A DNA stretch of 13,056 bases from Phoronis pallida (taxonomy: Eukaryota; Phoronida; Phoronidae), in assembly GCA_028565715.1 (NCBI GenBank), contig JAOXYC010177580.1, positions 1-13,056 of the forward strand. Direction: 5' to 3'. Below the pieces are notes generated by a model. That model did not search any database. It was not told the DNA's origin and worked only from the letters and a program-made list of their open reading frames with translations. Each line of letters opens with the position of its first letter. The first letter of the stretch is position 1. Below, in pieces: positions 1 to 8,800 of this stretch. The position numbers were made by a program, and so were the translations under genes.

Positions 1-155
1 CTTAATGCAGGTTCTGGCTTCCTTGGCGATGGTGTCTTTTTACCCGTAGATTCTAATCGTGGTGTAGCTGACTTCACGCGTGGTGATGACTTTGTTACTG
101 GAGGCTTAATACCACTTGGCTTTGGAATTGTTGTTGCCTTCTTAGCAGGCGTCTC
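1..155 (-). CDS. Exon 4 (partial, runs off window): basic Pro/Ser/Thr/Lys-rich segment
   Basis: The acceptor is TTCCTCTTTCAG|GAG (AG at 157-156) with a good pyrimidine tract. From the first base the exon reads open for 51 codons plus two bases to the window edge, as residues 525-575 and beyond. It starts ETPAKKATTIPKPSG and later contains SSPRVKSATPRLES and KKTPSPRKPEP. It is strongly basic, with S/T-P sites in SSPRV, ATPRL and KKTPSPRK. In tau and MAP4 a region of this kind directly precedes the tubulin-binding repeats and is a target of proline-directed kinases. That is family knowledge, not seen here. A GGGTAAAA within the exon (around 47-40) could be a cryptic donor, but the downstream codons keep the same composition, so the exon more likely continues. 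Confidence 0.83.
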
Positions 156-1357
156 CTGAAAGAGGAACACAATTTAAAATCAAAAATGATTTTTTTATTT
201 TAAAGTATTTTGATGTTAACAAATTAGAATTAAACAAAAATCTAACATAAAATATTAAAATATGATCAGGTGTTGCCAAGCCAATATTACAGTCAGGATG
301 AAAAGTTTGGTCTACACAGAAAGCGAGTGAGATATTTCATCAAAATATATGCCATTAAATATTCATCAACCATCCGAAAATACAATATCATGGTTGACAA
401 TTTAATTATTATGTTATAATTATATGCCAAGAAAATCAAAGAATGCATCTGGCCCTGAAGACATCAAGCGACCTCTATGAACGAGAATATAGATCAATTT
501 TAGAATTCACACTGAGCTCGAGTTTACGACAGCCTATTGCTTAATACCCCTGTGTCAGCAATAATAGCACTGAGAATTTCAGTGAGAAAAGAAGCTAGTT
601 GGCAGTTCCGGATATATCTGTGCAGTAAGATTTGGGATATTTGTGGAATGATACGAAATAAATGAACAAAATGGAATCCTATTTAGTAATATTACACCTA
701 CATAGTTATGCAGTGTCTATAATATCTAGTCGCTGACTCAATCATAGTTAACATTGAACCTGCAAATGATGGCATAGGTCAGCCACTTTTTCCAGTTTTC
801 ATCTTTAACTGGTCATGTTAGTTTTAACACCCTATTGATCATGACTTATTTCAATGATCTGCCTCGCAGCTCGGTATATCTTGCCAAACCTGAAGCATTA
901 AATGCCTCGTTAATTTGTAATAAAATTGTCTGTAATTTGAAGAAAGCATGCACATTAATCAACATGGCCTTCACGTTTTCCCACGCAGGCACCTAATTTT
1001 GTTTTTTCATTTATAAATTGCAATTTAGCTGTACGGCCAATTAGATATTTTGTAATGCAAAACACTGGCCAACACCAGACCTCTACATGAAATTAAACCT
1101 GCTCTGCTAAATAGGACAGACAAGTTTGCAAATTTTCTCCAAAAGGGGCATACTAAAAAAACCCTGATCTTATTTACACCGAGTCTCATGGATAATTTAT
1201 TCTAGCTGCTTAAATGTATGGTCATAAAGCTCTACTGATTTTAACGAAGCTTTCTGTCAACTTGATTCTTCATAGAACGGAATGCCTATTTGGCACCTTA
1301 GTGGACATTGATTTATCATAGAATCAGAGATCATGCAGTTTAACATTTAAATCTTAC
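156..1357 (-). other. Intron 3 (1202 nt), nothing further recognised
   Basis: GTAAGA donor and TTTCAG acceptor on the minus strand. The interior is AT-rich, with no long open frame on either strand. I see no repeat array, long hairpin or RNA gene in it. Confidence 0.7.
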
Positions 1358-1404
1358 CTTCTTTACACCTTTTTCTTCCTCTACCCCACTATCGGATGAT
1401 CCAT
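1358..1404 (-). CDS. Exon 3, 47-nt small exon switching phase 1 to phase 0
   Basis: The acceptor is GTTGTAG|ATGG (AG at 1406-1405) and the donor is a strong AAG|GTAAGA (GT at 1357-1356). The first two bases complete Asp509, and 15 codons follow, reading GSSDSGVEEEKGVKK, with the exon ending exactly on a codon boundary. This is what is needed to pass from exon 2 (phase 1) to exon 4 (phase 0), and is the main evidence for the exon. The peptide is a small acidic island between two basic stretches. The polypyrimidine tract before the acceptor is weak, so the exon may be alternatively used. Skipping it would shift the frame and end the protein five codons into the new frame. Confidence 0.75.
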
Positions 1405-2347
1405 CTACAACATTACAGAGATATCAAAGTAATTTCACAAGATAAAGGACCCATTAATATATGTCATCACCAGATAACAACATCATTGAATAGCGATGCA
1501 AAAATTTAATTAAGTCACAGAGCAACTTCAGTGATGATTGTAAAACTTGAAAATATCCATTTATGAGAAAAAATACACCAACATTGGTGATTTTCATTGT
1601 GTTTCAAATACATCACCATACCTGTATTCGAGTATTATCAAGAAATTAGAATCCAGAACTGAGATGAATAATGCCAAAGATGAGAAACAAAACAGAGTTA
1701 CTGATCCAAATACTTGAAATCTCGATTTATCAACACTGTTGTCCTCAGTGACAATATACTGTGTGAAGTGGTATTCTAGATCCTGATTAATGTATAATAT
1801 TGATCACCTAGTCTTCCCATGGTGACTGACGAAGCCAATTTCATTTATCTCAGAGCTTAGACAATTATCGCTATTTTTGAAAGTTCAATAATCGAAAATA
1901 GACAAGGCCTAATCCATTCAAAATACTCAACCAATTAAAAAATAAACACACTCACACAGTTGGAATACAAAAAATAATTGTAAAATCAACATGACTGGTG
2001 TGCATCCGGAAATTGACCACATTTTTTAAACCATCTCATTTGAAAGAATTGCCGTCAGCATCCACCTTTGGTATAAGCCCCTGACAGCCCTTTTTTCACC
2101 AGTTTCATTTCAACTGCACAGGGCATTCGTTAATGGGTATGGTTCATAAGCGTCTAAAGGTAGATTTTGTGTACAACAACAAACAACACGGGAAGGAGTT
2201 AGCAACATGCGCAAAACATGCAGACCTTGTTAAAGGTCTTGTTTATTGACGTAAACGAGAAATATTGTGTGTATTATTAAGGAAAAATTTTAAAAATTGT
2301 AATGTTTTTTTAAATGTGAATGAATGTCCTATCTTTGTATGGATCAG

Positions 2348-2412
2348 GTAGATATTCCCGGGTAGATATCCCTGGGTAGATATCCCCGGGTAGATATCCC
2401 CGGGTAGATATC
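2348..2412. repeat. 14-bp minisatellite, about 4.6 copies
   Basis: The word GTAGATAT recurs at 2348, 2362, 2376, 2390 and 2404, exactly every 14 bases. The unit is GTAGATATCCCCGG, with one-base variants in the first two copies (TTCCCGG and CCCTGG). Each full unit carries the palindrome GATATC, and CCCGGG palindromes form at most unit joins, so the array can fold on either strand. It lies in intron 2 of the minus-strand gene. Confidence 0.95.
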
Positions 2413-3386
2413 GTTTCAATGAAGATTCCAGCTTGCATGTTTGTATGGTTAAACAGTGTAGATCTATTATCAAATATGAACTACGTAGACTGTTGGCAAA
2501 TTTCTGTCATCAGTGAGTTACTTGAATTCCCTAATTACTGCTGTATTTTTATAGATAATTATTTTTAAAAAAAACATGTAACACCCAAAATTACTTTTAA
2601 AAATACTAAATACTTTGCCATAAAACAAATAAAAGAATTCACATCAAAAGCATTGCTGTGCTACCAACATATTAATTAAACAAAATAGAAACGTGGAGTG
2701 ATTTTAATTGCAGAAACCCCAAGCCACGACTTGCTTACGCTGAATGTCATTGTCAGTTATAGGCATTGACCATTCTTCTGTCTCGTAAGACAGGGTTTTT
2801 AATAAACCTTTCCCATCTTTAGGAATTGTGTCTTGATAGGAGTCGAGGTCCCAAACTAAAGTACAAGGAAATTAAAACAAAAATTCAGTTTTAAAAGAAC
2901 GTATACTATACTCAATAAATACAACAAAAAAACAGGTTTGAATAAATTTCTAAGACAGTTGATTTTAATAAAGCTCTTACGGAACTTAAAATCAAAAAAA
3001 AAAATTGTTTTCACTTTTTTCAATTCTAAAATTTTGAAGTTTAATTGCAAGGTAATGGGAGTATAGGATTACTATAAGGTTGGTAGATAGGCGCAAAATA
3101 AACAATTAGTACAATTTTGCTAATCAAAATAAACATGTTCCAAAAGAAATGGGCTGTTTTTAGTGTTTTATGATAGCATAATATTAACTTACAGTTTGCA
3201 TCTCCTTAGTGGTCAAATTTCTAACGTTAATAATTTAATTTTGGACACACTTTGAAAAAAGATATAAAGTCATATTTTTAACATTTGCACACAAGGTGGT
3301 GCAAACTATTTTAATGATTAATGCACTCATTCATTATCATATAGTCAAACCAACATGCTATTAACATAAAAACTACAAAATGTTAC

Positions 3387-3507
3387 GGTGCAAATTATCA
3401 GACATGGGTGCAAACTATCCAGTTAACATGGTGCAAATCATCAAACACGGGTGCATATTATCAAACACGGGCAAAATATCAAACACGGTGCAAACAATCA
3501 AACACAA
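3387..3507. repeat. Degenerate ~20-bp minisatellite, about six copies
   Basis: Units beginning near 3387, 3407, 3430, 3450, 3470 and 3488 share the pattern GGTGCAAATTATCAAACACG, with lengths of 18 to 23 bases. Units 3 and 4 are the most alike, while unit 2 carries a 3-base expansion and unit 5 a deletion. A stray GGTGCAAACTATT at 3298-3310 may be an older copy. It lies in intron 2. Confidence 0.9.
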
Positions 3508-4282
3508 GCAAATCTAGATAGACAATGGTTGACACTGCTAAACAAACAACCTAGAAAAAATATAACCACACAATTAAATGACTGATGTTGTGGATTGAGC
3601 AGTGAATCAGTGATGGCTGGTTGGTATATCATGAATGGCATTCCCAGAACTAAGGAGATTTTGGGAAACCTTTGTATTTTCTAGGGAATGCCTCCCTTAT
3701 TTCCTGCAAACCCTTACAATTTTTAATTGTTTTGTTGAATTAGATGTCCGTAAAAAAATTGAATGAATGAATACTAGACTGAACTTTGATGAATATTTTT
3801 GGAAATCATTATTCTTTTGTACAAATTTTATTTGTGTTTTTGACCATCCTGTATTGCCAGAAGAACAAATTCAATATACGACATTTTGAAAAAAAAAACG
3901 TCACACTAAGAGGAGTTATTTATTAATACATGTAAATGGGTCAGTGGGTTGAAGCTATGATTCCTAACTATTGATTTCAAATGCTTTGACATTTGTAAGC
4001 AAGCAAATCTACAATCAATGACACTAGACTCTGATGTGTTGTTTCCTAGCGATTCTTCTTTCAGCAATACAATGTTAGTTGAAAATCTGAATATTGAGTT
4101 TTTTATTGGCCGTTTTTGCAAGACAGTTTCCTCCTCACAATAGTGCAGTATATTTGAGAAAGAGGCAATGTTCAGATTGTTAAAGCAACAATGCAACGCT
4201 GAAGACATGCTGATGCTACTATAGAAATTTTTTTGAAGACACAGCTTAACTTCAACTCTCCCAAAGTTTCTTTTTTCTAAAT

Positions 4283-4423
4283 TCTTTAATACTAAGTATA
4301 TTCTGAACAATTTCATAGCTGTGACTCATGTTTCTAACGATACATCGTGAAAATGGACGATGTATAGTTTAAAACTTGGAGTCGCAGCTATGAAATTGTT
4401 CAGAATATACTTATTTATAAAGA
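4283..4423. repeat. Long foldback hairpin (inverted repeat, ~56-bp arms, 8-base loop)
   Basis: Bases 4293-4327 pair with 4379-4413 over 35 positions with a single G-T type mismatch (4322 against 4384). The stem continues inward with mismatches to TACATCGT (4341-4348) against ACGATGTA (4357-4364), leaving a loop of GAAAATGG (4349-4356). Outward it extends weakly to 4283 and 4423. The same eight codons (MKLFRIYL) are therefore readable outward from both arms. It could be a foldback or MITE-like transposon remnant, or an inverted duplication. No clear target-site duplication is seen right at its ends. Confidence 0.9.
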
Positions 4424-4510
4424 CAATAGCACCACAATTTGGTTTTTGTAGTATGCTTGTTCTAAATTAAGAATTTAAAACAAAAAACAAAAACAAAACA
4501 ATAGCACCAC
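4423..4510 (+). mobile_element. Short A-tailed insertion between 13-bp direct repeats (possible retroposon remnant)
   Basis: The 13-mer ACAATAGCACCAC occurs at 4423-4435 and again at 4498-4510. Between them lies about 62 bases that end in an A-rich tail (4477-4497, a run of A broken by single C). A tail of this kind directly before a second copy of the flanking sequence is the pattern left by target-primed reverse transcription. No SINE head or known family is recognised in the short insert, so it may also be chance plus a simple A-rich run. Confidence 0.4.
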
Positions 4511-4774
4511 TGTTTCTTCTTTTGGACTGTAAAACTGTATGTCTGTGTCTTCAATGAAATTTACATGTAGGAGGGTTGATTACCTGATACAAACTAACTA
4601 CCGGTACAGGATTCAAAGTAAGTGGTGAAATACCTGTACACTGACTCAATGCTCAAACTCCAACAAAACATAAGATAGCAAAAGTCAAGCAATGTCTTGG
4701 TTAAAGTTCAAGGCACTTTAATGTAATTCATAAATTATTATGTCTTTCCCATTTGTAAAAGAAAAACTGAAAAA

Positions 4775-4800
4775 ACTTTTCTTTTTATAAAAAGAAAAGT
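4775..4800. repeat. Perfect 26-bp palindrome, A/T-rich
   Basis: The left half ACTTTTCTTTTTA is the exact reverse complement of the right half, with TATA at the centre. After one mismatch, four further A-T pairs extend it to about 4770-4805. It lies 144 bases past the exon 2 donor in intron 2, and just past the stop that exon 2 would use if unspliced. Confidence 0.85.
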
Positions 4801-4943
4801 CTTTTATCAGAAATTAACTTGTTTCTTTTTTAATATAAACTGATCTTAATCGGCTAAGATACTCAAGGAACTTAAAACCATGACAGGGCTTGACAAACAG
4901 ACAAACAAAAGTAACTGAAAAAAAATATGAACAATGATTCCAC

Positions 4944-6431
4944 CTTTCTTCCTGATGGTCGTTGGTCTTCCGTGTGCTGTGGTTCTTGCTGGCGTTGTAG
5001 TCTTGCCAGACTGAGCACTGGTTTTATGAGGGGTACTTTGTGTCCTACTTGACTGTGGCTTAGATGCTGTTCGTGGGGATGCTTCCTTATTTGGCAGCAG
5101 ATTTTTGGAGGCGGGTGACCTACCGCCCGATTTGGGGGTAGTGGGTGCCCCAGTTGTTTTCCTTGGGGTTTTATTTGTTGCAGGTTTTGATGTAGTGTTC
5201 GATTTTGGTTTTGATTTTTTCTCTGATAGATCAATCGGTGGTACTTTGGGTTGACTTTCAGCTTTGCTGCCATTTTCAACCTGTGATGCATCAGGTTGGG
5301 GTGTTTGTATGATTGACTCATCAGGTTTCTGAATTATCAGTTCATCAACAGGTGGGCTATTTTTCTCTGGGCTGGTGGGCATTTCTAGATCTTGCACAAT
5401 CAGAGGTGGGGAAGTTGCTGGTTCCTGTGCAGGAAGAGCTGACTTCTCAAATAGTGTGTCCTCTATGGGAGGCTCTAATGGCACAGGGGAATCTCTACTG
5501 ATTTCATTGCTGGATAATTCAGAAATAACAGGCTGATTCTGAATGACAACAGCCACAGATTCAGTGTCAGTATTCTCAGAGTAAGGTTCTAACTTTTCAT
5601 CTAGTCCAGATGGTACTAATGGTTGAGCACTGACCTCAATGGTTGTATGGTCATTTTCCACTGGCTCAGAAAGCAGGTCGTCAACACCATCTTGTTTTAT
5701 TGGTTCAGGAGGGTCTAAGGCCACACTGGTGGGAACATCAACTTCAGTTTTTACTTGCATTTGACTTGGTTCTAATACAGGACCATTTAATCCTGTTGAG
5801 AGTTCAGGAAACTCTGAGGTTTCATCTGTGACTGCTGTTTCTAATGCAAAAGGATTTGGGTGATGGACTTCACCAAAAGGATTTTGGATTTGTTCAGTAT
5901 TCTTTTGAATGATATCAGACTGAATTTGATCAATGAATGGGTTTGCAATGTTTGTATTCTCAGAACCAGATAACAGATCTATATTTAATGGTGCATTCTG
6001 AGAAGTTTCTCTATTGATCTCAGTAAAATCACCACCAAGAAGGTCAACTTGGTGTATATCTGAGTTGTTCGTAGCAGTTCCACTATTAACGGAACTTCCA
6101 TGGCCATTCATTATAAGATCTGGAGAAGGCTCATGCTCTGTCCTGACAGGATCAATGAATGGATTCTGACTCACACTTGGCGAGTTGAAATCTAGCAGAA
6201 GTCCGCCATTACTGGGTTGCGGGTCACCAATAGGTGGCAACTCTTTCTGAACAGGTAAAAGGTCAGGGGTGAAAGGGTCAAATTCAAAACCCCCTGAAGG
6301 TGGATTTTCAGGTTTAGAAGTTGTGGCACCAAAGCTGAAAGGGTCATTTGGGTCACTATGGAAACTTTGTTCATTCATTGTGTTGCCTAGGGAAGCATTC
6401 CCACTGTGGGTATCTAGTGCCGACATGTCAT
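4944..6431 (-). CDS. Exon 2, large exon: disordered acidic region with NPF/DPF motifs, then basic S/T/P/K-rich region
   Basis: The exon is 1488 nt, bounded by acceptor TTCTTTTTAG|AT (AG at 6433-6432) and donor AAAG|GTGGAA (GT at 4943-4942), and encodes residues 13-508 plus one base. No globular domain, membrane segment or coiled coil is visible. Residues 42-44 and 64-66 are DPF, 91-95 LLDFN (clathrin-box-like, but lacking the final acidic residue), and 102-104, 176-178, 196-198 and 205-207 are NPF. DLL occurs at 142, 164 and 264. DPF motifs typically bind the AP-2 appendage and NPF motifs bind EH domains. The middle is acidic with SP/TP sites near 327, 353 and 366. From about 416 the charge turns basic (EKKSKPKSN, KTPRK, TTPKS, RSPAS, ASPRT, STPHK, TTPAR), like the proline-rich part of tau-type MAPs. 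The donor is weak at +4 to +6. If it is not used, the frame runs on to a stop at 4848-4846. Confidence 0.9.
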
Positions 6432-8525
6432 CTAAAAAGAACATAGAAATGGTTAAATATATTAGCAAAACACTCGTATTAAGTTTTGGTGCAATTTATT
6501 ATAATCTATTCCATCTTTGAGGCGGATCAGAAACCCTGTTTTTGCGAAGTTGAATCTCCGGTTAGATATCTTTGCCAATGTGTGTAGCTTTTTAACTGGA
6601 TTTTGTAAAAAGGGATTTAATTAATGGTAAGTGCAAATTAAAATTTGAAATTACAATTGTTTGAAGAAATGTTTCCTAACTAATCTTGGAAGAGGCGTAG
6701 TGTCTTTTTACAACAAAAACAGGGTTCCTTACTCACACAGTGTTCCACAGGTGACCAGATTACTATGTTACAATACCCTAAATACCATACCGGCAGGCGT
6801 CATTGTGTAAGCTTTTGTCTTGTTTTAAAATGCTGAAATCACGAAGCAATGATCGTACATAATATTGAAAAAGCTAAGTAACAACAAAATCAAACTTTAA
6901 GTGACTGACAGTTCTTACATCGTACAACACCGCAACAAGATGCAAAGATGTTACAGGCGCCTAACTTCTAACACTCAGGTCACATGACTCTCTCGGGGGA
7001 TATCTGGAACAATTTGTCAATTGCTTGCGCATTTCAAAAGGATTCACACATTTAATCAATTTGTCAGTAAGATGTCGTTTGAAGATCATTTGAGATATTT
7101 TTGCCCCTATGTCAATGCACACTTAAAGGAGCTACAGTAAATTGCAACGCCATTTATTCTAATGACCAACTTACAAAAAAACTTCTTTTTATAGCTGAAT
7201 AGAAAAAAACCATGGATTTGAAAAGCTGCATTTCAAATGAAGCATAGATCCCATCTAAAACACCTAAATAGTACAGTGGTTTAGTCAAGAAATGACATCA
7301 ACTAAAATACTTCTTTTAGAAAATTTGTGTAGCTTTATAATTAGAATTAAACAGGTGGGGGACACGCTCATTAGAGGGTTTCGAAAGTCATGGTATCTAG
7401 TTTTTCATACAATCCAATCTCATTTTTTTGGTTTCGATATGAATGGAAAACGCCCGAGATTCATAGCAATGACTATAGTTTCACATTAATCTTTATGTAT
7501 TGACTTTTTATATGGGCTCAATATCACGACACCCTAGGGACATTTTTGCTATCCTAGTACATACAAATATGCTTAGTTCCCACATGTCTAATTGTTCTAT
7601 TATAATCTTCAATTATTAATGATTAATGCAAGGCTTCGGGGCAAGTGTGTCTCTAATTGTCTTTTGTTATGAGGAATACCAGTAAAAAATAAATTATGCG
7701 TTGAAAATTGATGCATTATTGAAGCATCAATCAGACTCTGAGCCTACTGTCATCACAATGACCTCAGACAACTAGGTAAAATGAGCACTTTTTTATTTTA
7801 ATCTAATAAAAAACATATTGAAATGCAAATCATGTATTATGTCGGCCTACTCTTTATTCTATTCATTTTTGTAATTCTTTGATAAATATATCGTTGTGAA
7901 TTAGAAATGGAAAAAATGCAGTAGGCTATGACGTTTACAGCATAAGTTGAAAAACTCAACCAAGTTATGTTGGCCTGCCAGCTGTACACAAGCTACAGAT
8001 TCCGAGTTTGATAAAAAATCAAGCAAATGGAATTTTATTTTCACAATGATTTTTATCTAGCAGCAATTTGAGATCTACACAAACTTGACATATGGCATCA
8101 ACTGGGTTGTTATTAGACTTGAACACTAATTCAATTAGAGAGATAATTTGCTGCAGTCAGGACTTGAGCAAAAAATGAGTTAAAGGAAATTCAGCGCTGT
8201 AATGAGCTTTTTAAAAAGTCAGTCTGTACAAAAGTCTGTTCCTTTACAATCTTATTCACCAATATTTATTCTTATCACTGATCACTTTCAAGCTTTACCA
8301 CACATGAAAACAATACACACTGACTGGTCTTTTGAAAGTTCAGTGTTAAATGGCGTTTCAATGGAAAGTGAATGCAAAGATTACCAATGCAACAACAAAG
8401 AGCAAGATCTATTCACAATCCATCGCAAGCTATTCGAGAAACACTTCAAGGATTCACAAAATGCTGTCAATATCACATCAAGAAATAGACAACAGCGTGA
8501 AATGAAAAATGAAATCAACACTCAC
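6432..8525 (-). other. Intron 1 (2094 nt), little recognised
   Basis: Strong GTGAGT donor directly after exon 1 and TTCTTTTTAG acceptor before exon 2. The interior is AT-rich. Its only items of note are a 15-base homeodomain-like word at 7616-7630 that recurs in intron 2, and a plus-strand open frame of 111 codons at 8202-8537 that runs antisense into exon 1 and is not recognised. Confidence 0.75.
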
Positions 8526-8562
8526 CTTGTAGACTAGTAGCCGGGGTCTCAGTTTCAGCCAT
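8526..8562 (-). CDS. Exon 1, coding part (12 codons plus one base)
   Basis: This short exon starts the protein as MAETETPATSLQ and ends with the first base of a split codon, followed by a strong donor CAAG|GTGAGT (GT at 8525-8524). The split G joins AT of exon 2 to give Asp13. The start is well defined: reading upstream in frame there is a TAG at 8598-8596 and no other ATG between it and 8562. The start context has G at +4 but C at -3, so it is adequate rather than optimal. A tiny first coding exon before one very large exon is common in genes for disordered cytoskeletal proteins. No signal peptide is encoded, so the protein is expected in the cytosol. Confidence 0.8.
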
Positions 8563-8800
8563 GCGACGGTAGTTCAACACAGAGATTTTTTCTGGCTAGT
8601 CCAACTCAAGTACACAACAAGGGTTTATGCTCAATTTCTGTCACAAATCCACACTTGTTTGTAAAGCTTGAGGTGGATAACGCCAACAAAAAGAGCCGGT
8701 AGTTCAGTTTATCATTGGAGAAAACCTTTCTCTACTGTGAACCACTGTAAAGGAATAGACATTGATTATTGGGGCTCTCTATGATAACTATTAACCGGTA
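8563..8800 (-). promoter_or_regulatory. Putative 5' UTR and promoter of the MAP-like gene, with two reverse CCAAT boxes
   Basis: Upstream of the ATG there is an in-frame stop and no acceptor-like pyrimidine-rich tract, which suggests unspliced 5' UTR. On the minus strand CCAAT pentamers lie at 8718-8714 and 8772-8768, about 150 and 205 bases before the ATG and 54 bases apart, a reasonable place for NF-Y type promoter elements. No convincing TATA box is seen. The transcription start is not defined by sequence alone, and pentamers are short, so this is tentative. Confidence 0.35.

Larger units (their letters stand above)
1405..4943 (-). other. Intron 2 (3539 nt), carrying several repeats
   Basis: Donor GTGGAA at 4943 and acceptor TTGTAG at 1405. 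This intron holds two minisatellites, a long foldback hairpin, a short A-tailed insertion and a perfect palindrome, listed separately. Other donor-like CAG|GTAT or CAG|GTAA sites on the minus strand near 1622, 4587 and 4635 lack a partner acceptor giving the right phase, so no further exons are called. Confidence 0.7.
1..8562 (-). other. Gene span: putative microtubule-associated protein-like gene, four visible exons, 3' end outside window
   Basis: Joining 8562..8526, 6431..4944, 1404..1358 and 155..1 gives one uninterrupted reading frame of at least 575 codons. Intron phases agree at every junction (phase 1, phase 1, phase 0), which is hard to get by chance for a 47-nt exon. The product is acidic and disordered over about residues 1-415, then basic and rich in Lys, Pro, Ser and Thr from about 416 onward, apart from a small acidic stretch from exon 3. 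Such an order (acidic projection region, then a proline-rich basic region with many S/T-P sites) is known for the MAP2/MAP4/tau family, which binds and stabilises microtubules in the cytoplasm. The diagnostic repeats with a PGGG motif are not seen and would have to lie past position 1. Alternatives are another disordered microtubule or endocytic adaptor protein. The gene model is firm; the family name is an inference. Confidence 0.8.

Noticed and set aside
1624-1672. Possible extra exon between TTCATCTCAG and ACAG|GTATGG on the minus strand
   Set aside because: It would be 37 nt and leave phase 2, which does not fit exon 3 (phase 1 entry); the peptide is hydrophobic and unlike the neighbours.
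2243-2473. Minus-strand open frame across the 14-bp minisatellite
   Set aside because: The frame is kept open by the repeat itself; the predicted peptide is repeat-derived (YLPGDIYPGI type) with no other support.
3906-4316. 136-codon minus-strand open frame in intron 2
   Set aside because: No recognisable domain, its start lies in the arm of a foldback repeat, and there is no splice context tying it to the gene. It is long for chance in AT-rich DNA, so a dead mobile-element fragment is possible but cannot be shown.
4872-5321. 149-codon minus-strand open frame overlapping exon 2 in another frame
   Set aside because: It is a shadow of exon 2 caused by low stop density in the Pro/Ser/Thr/Lys-rich coding sequence; it also crosses the exon 2 donor.
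8202-8537. 111-codon plus-strand open frame running antisense into exon 1
   Set aside because: No recognised family, overlaps a well-supported minus-strand exon and donor, and has no supporting promoter or splice signals.
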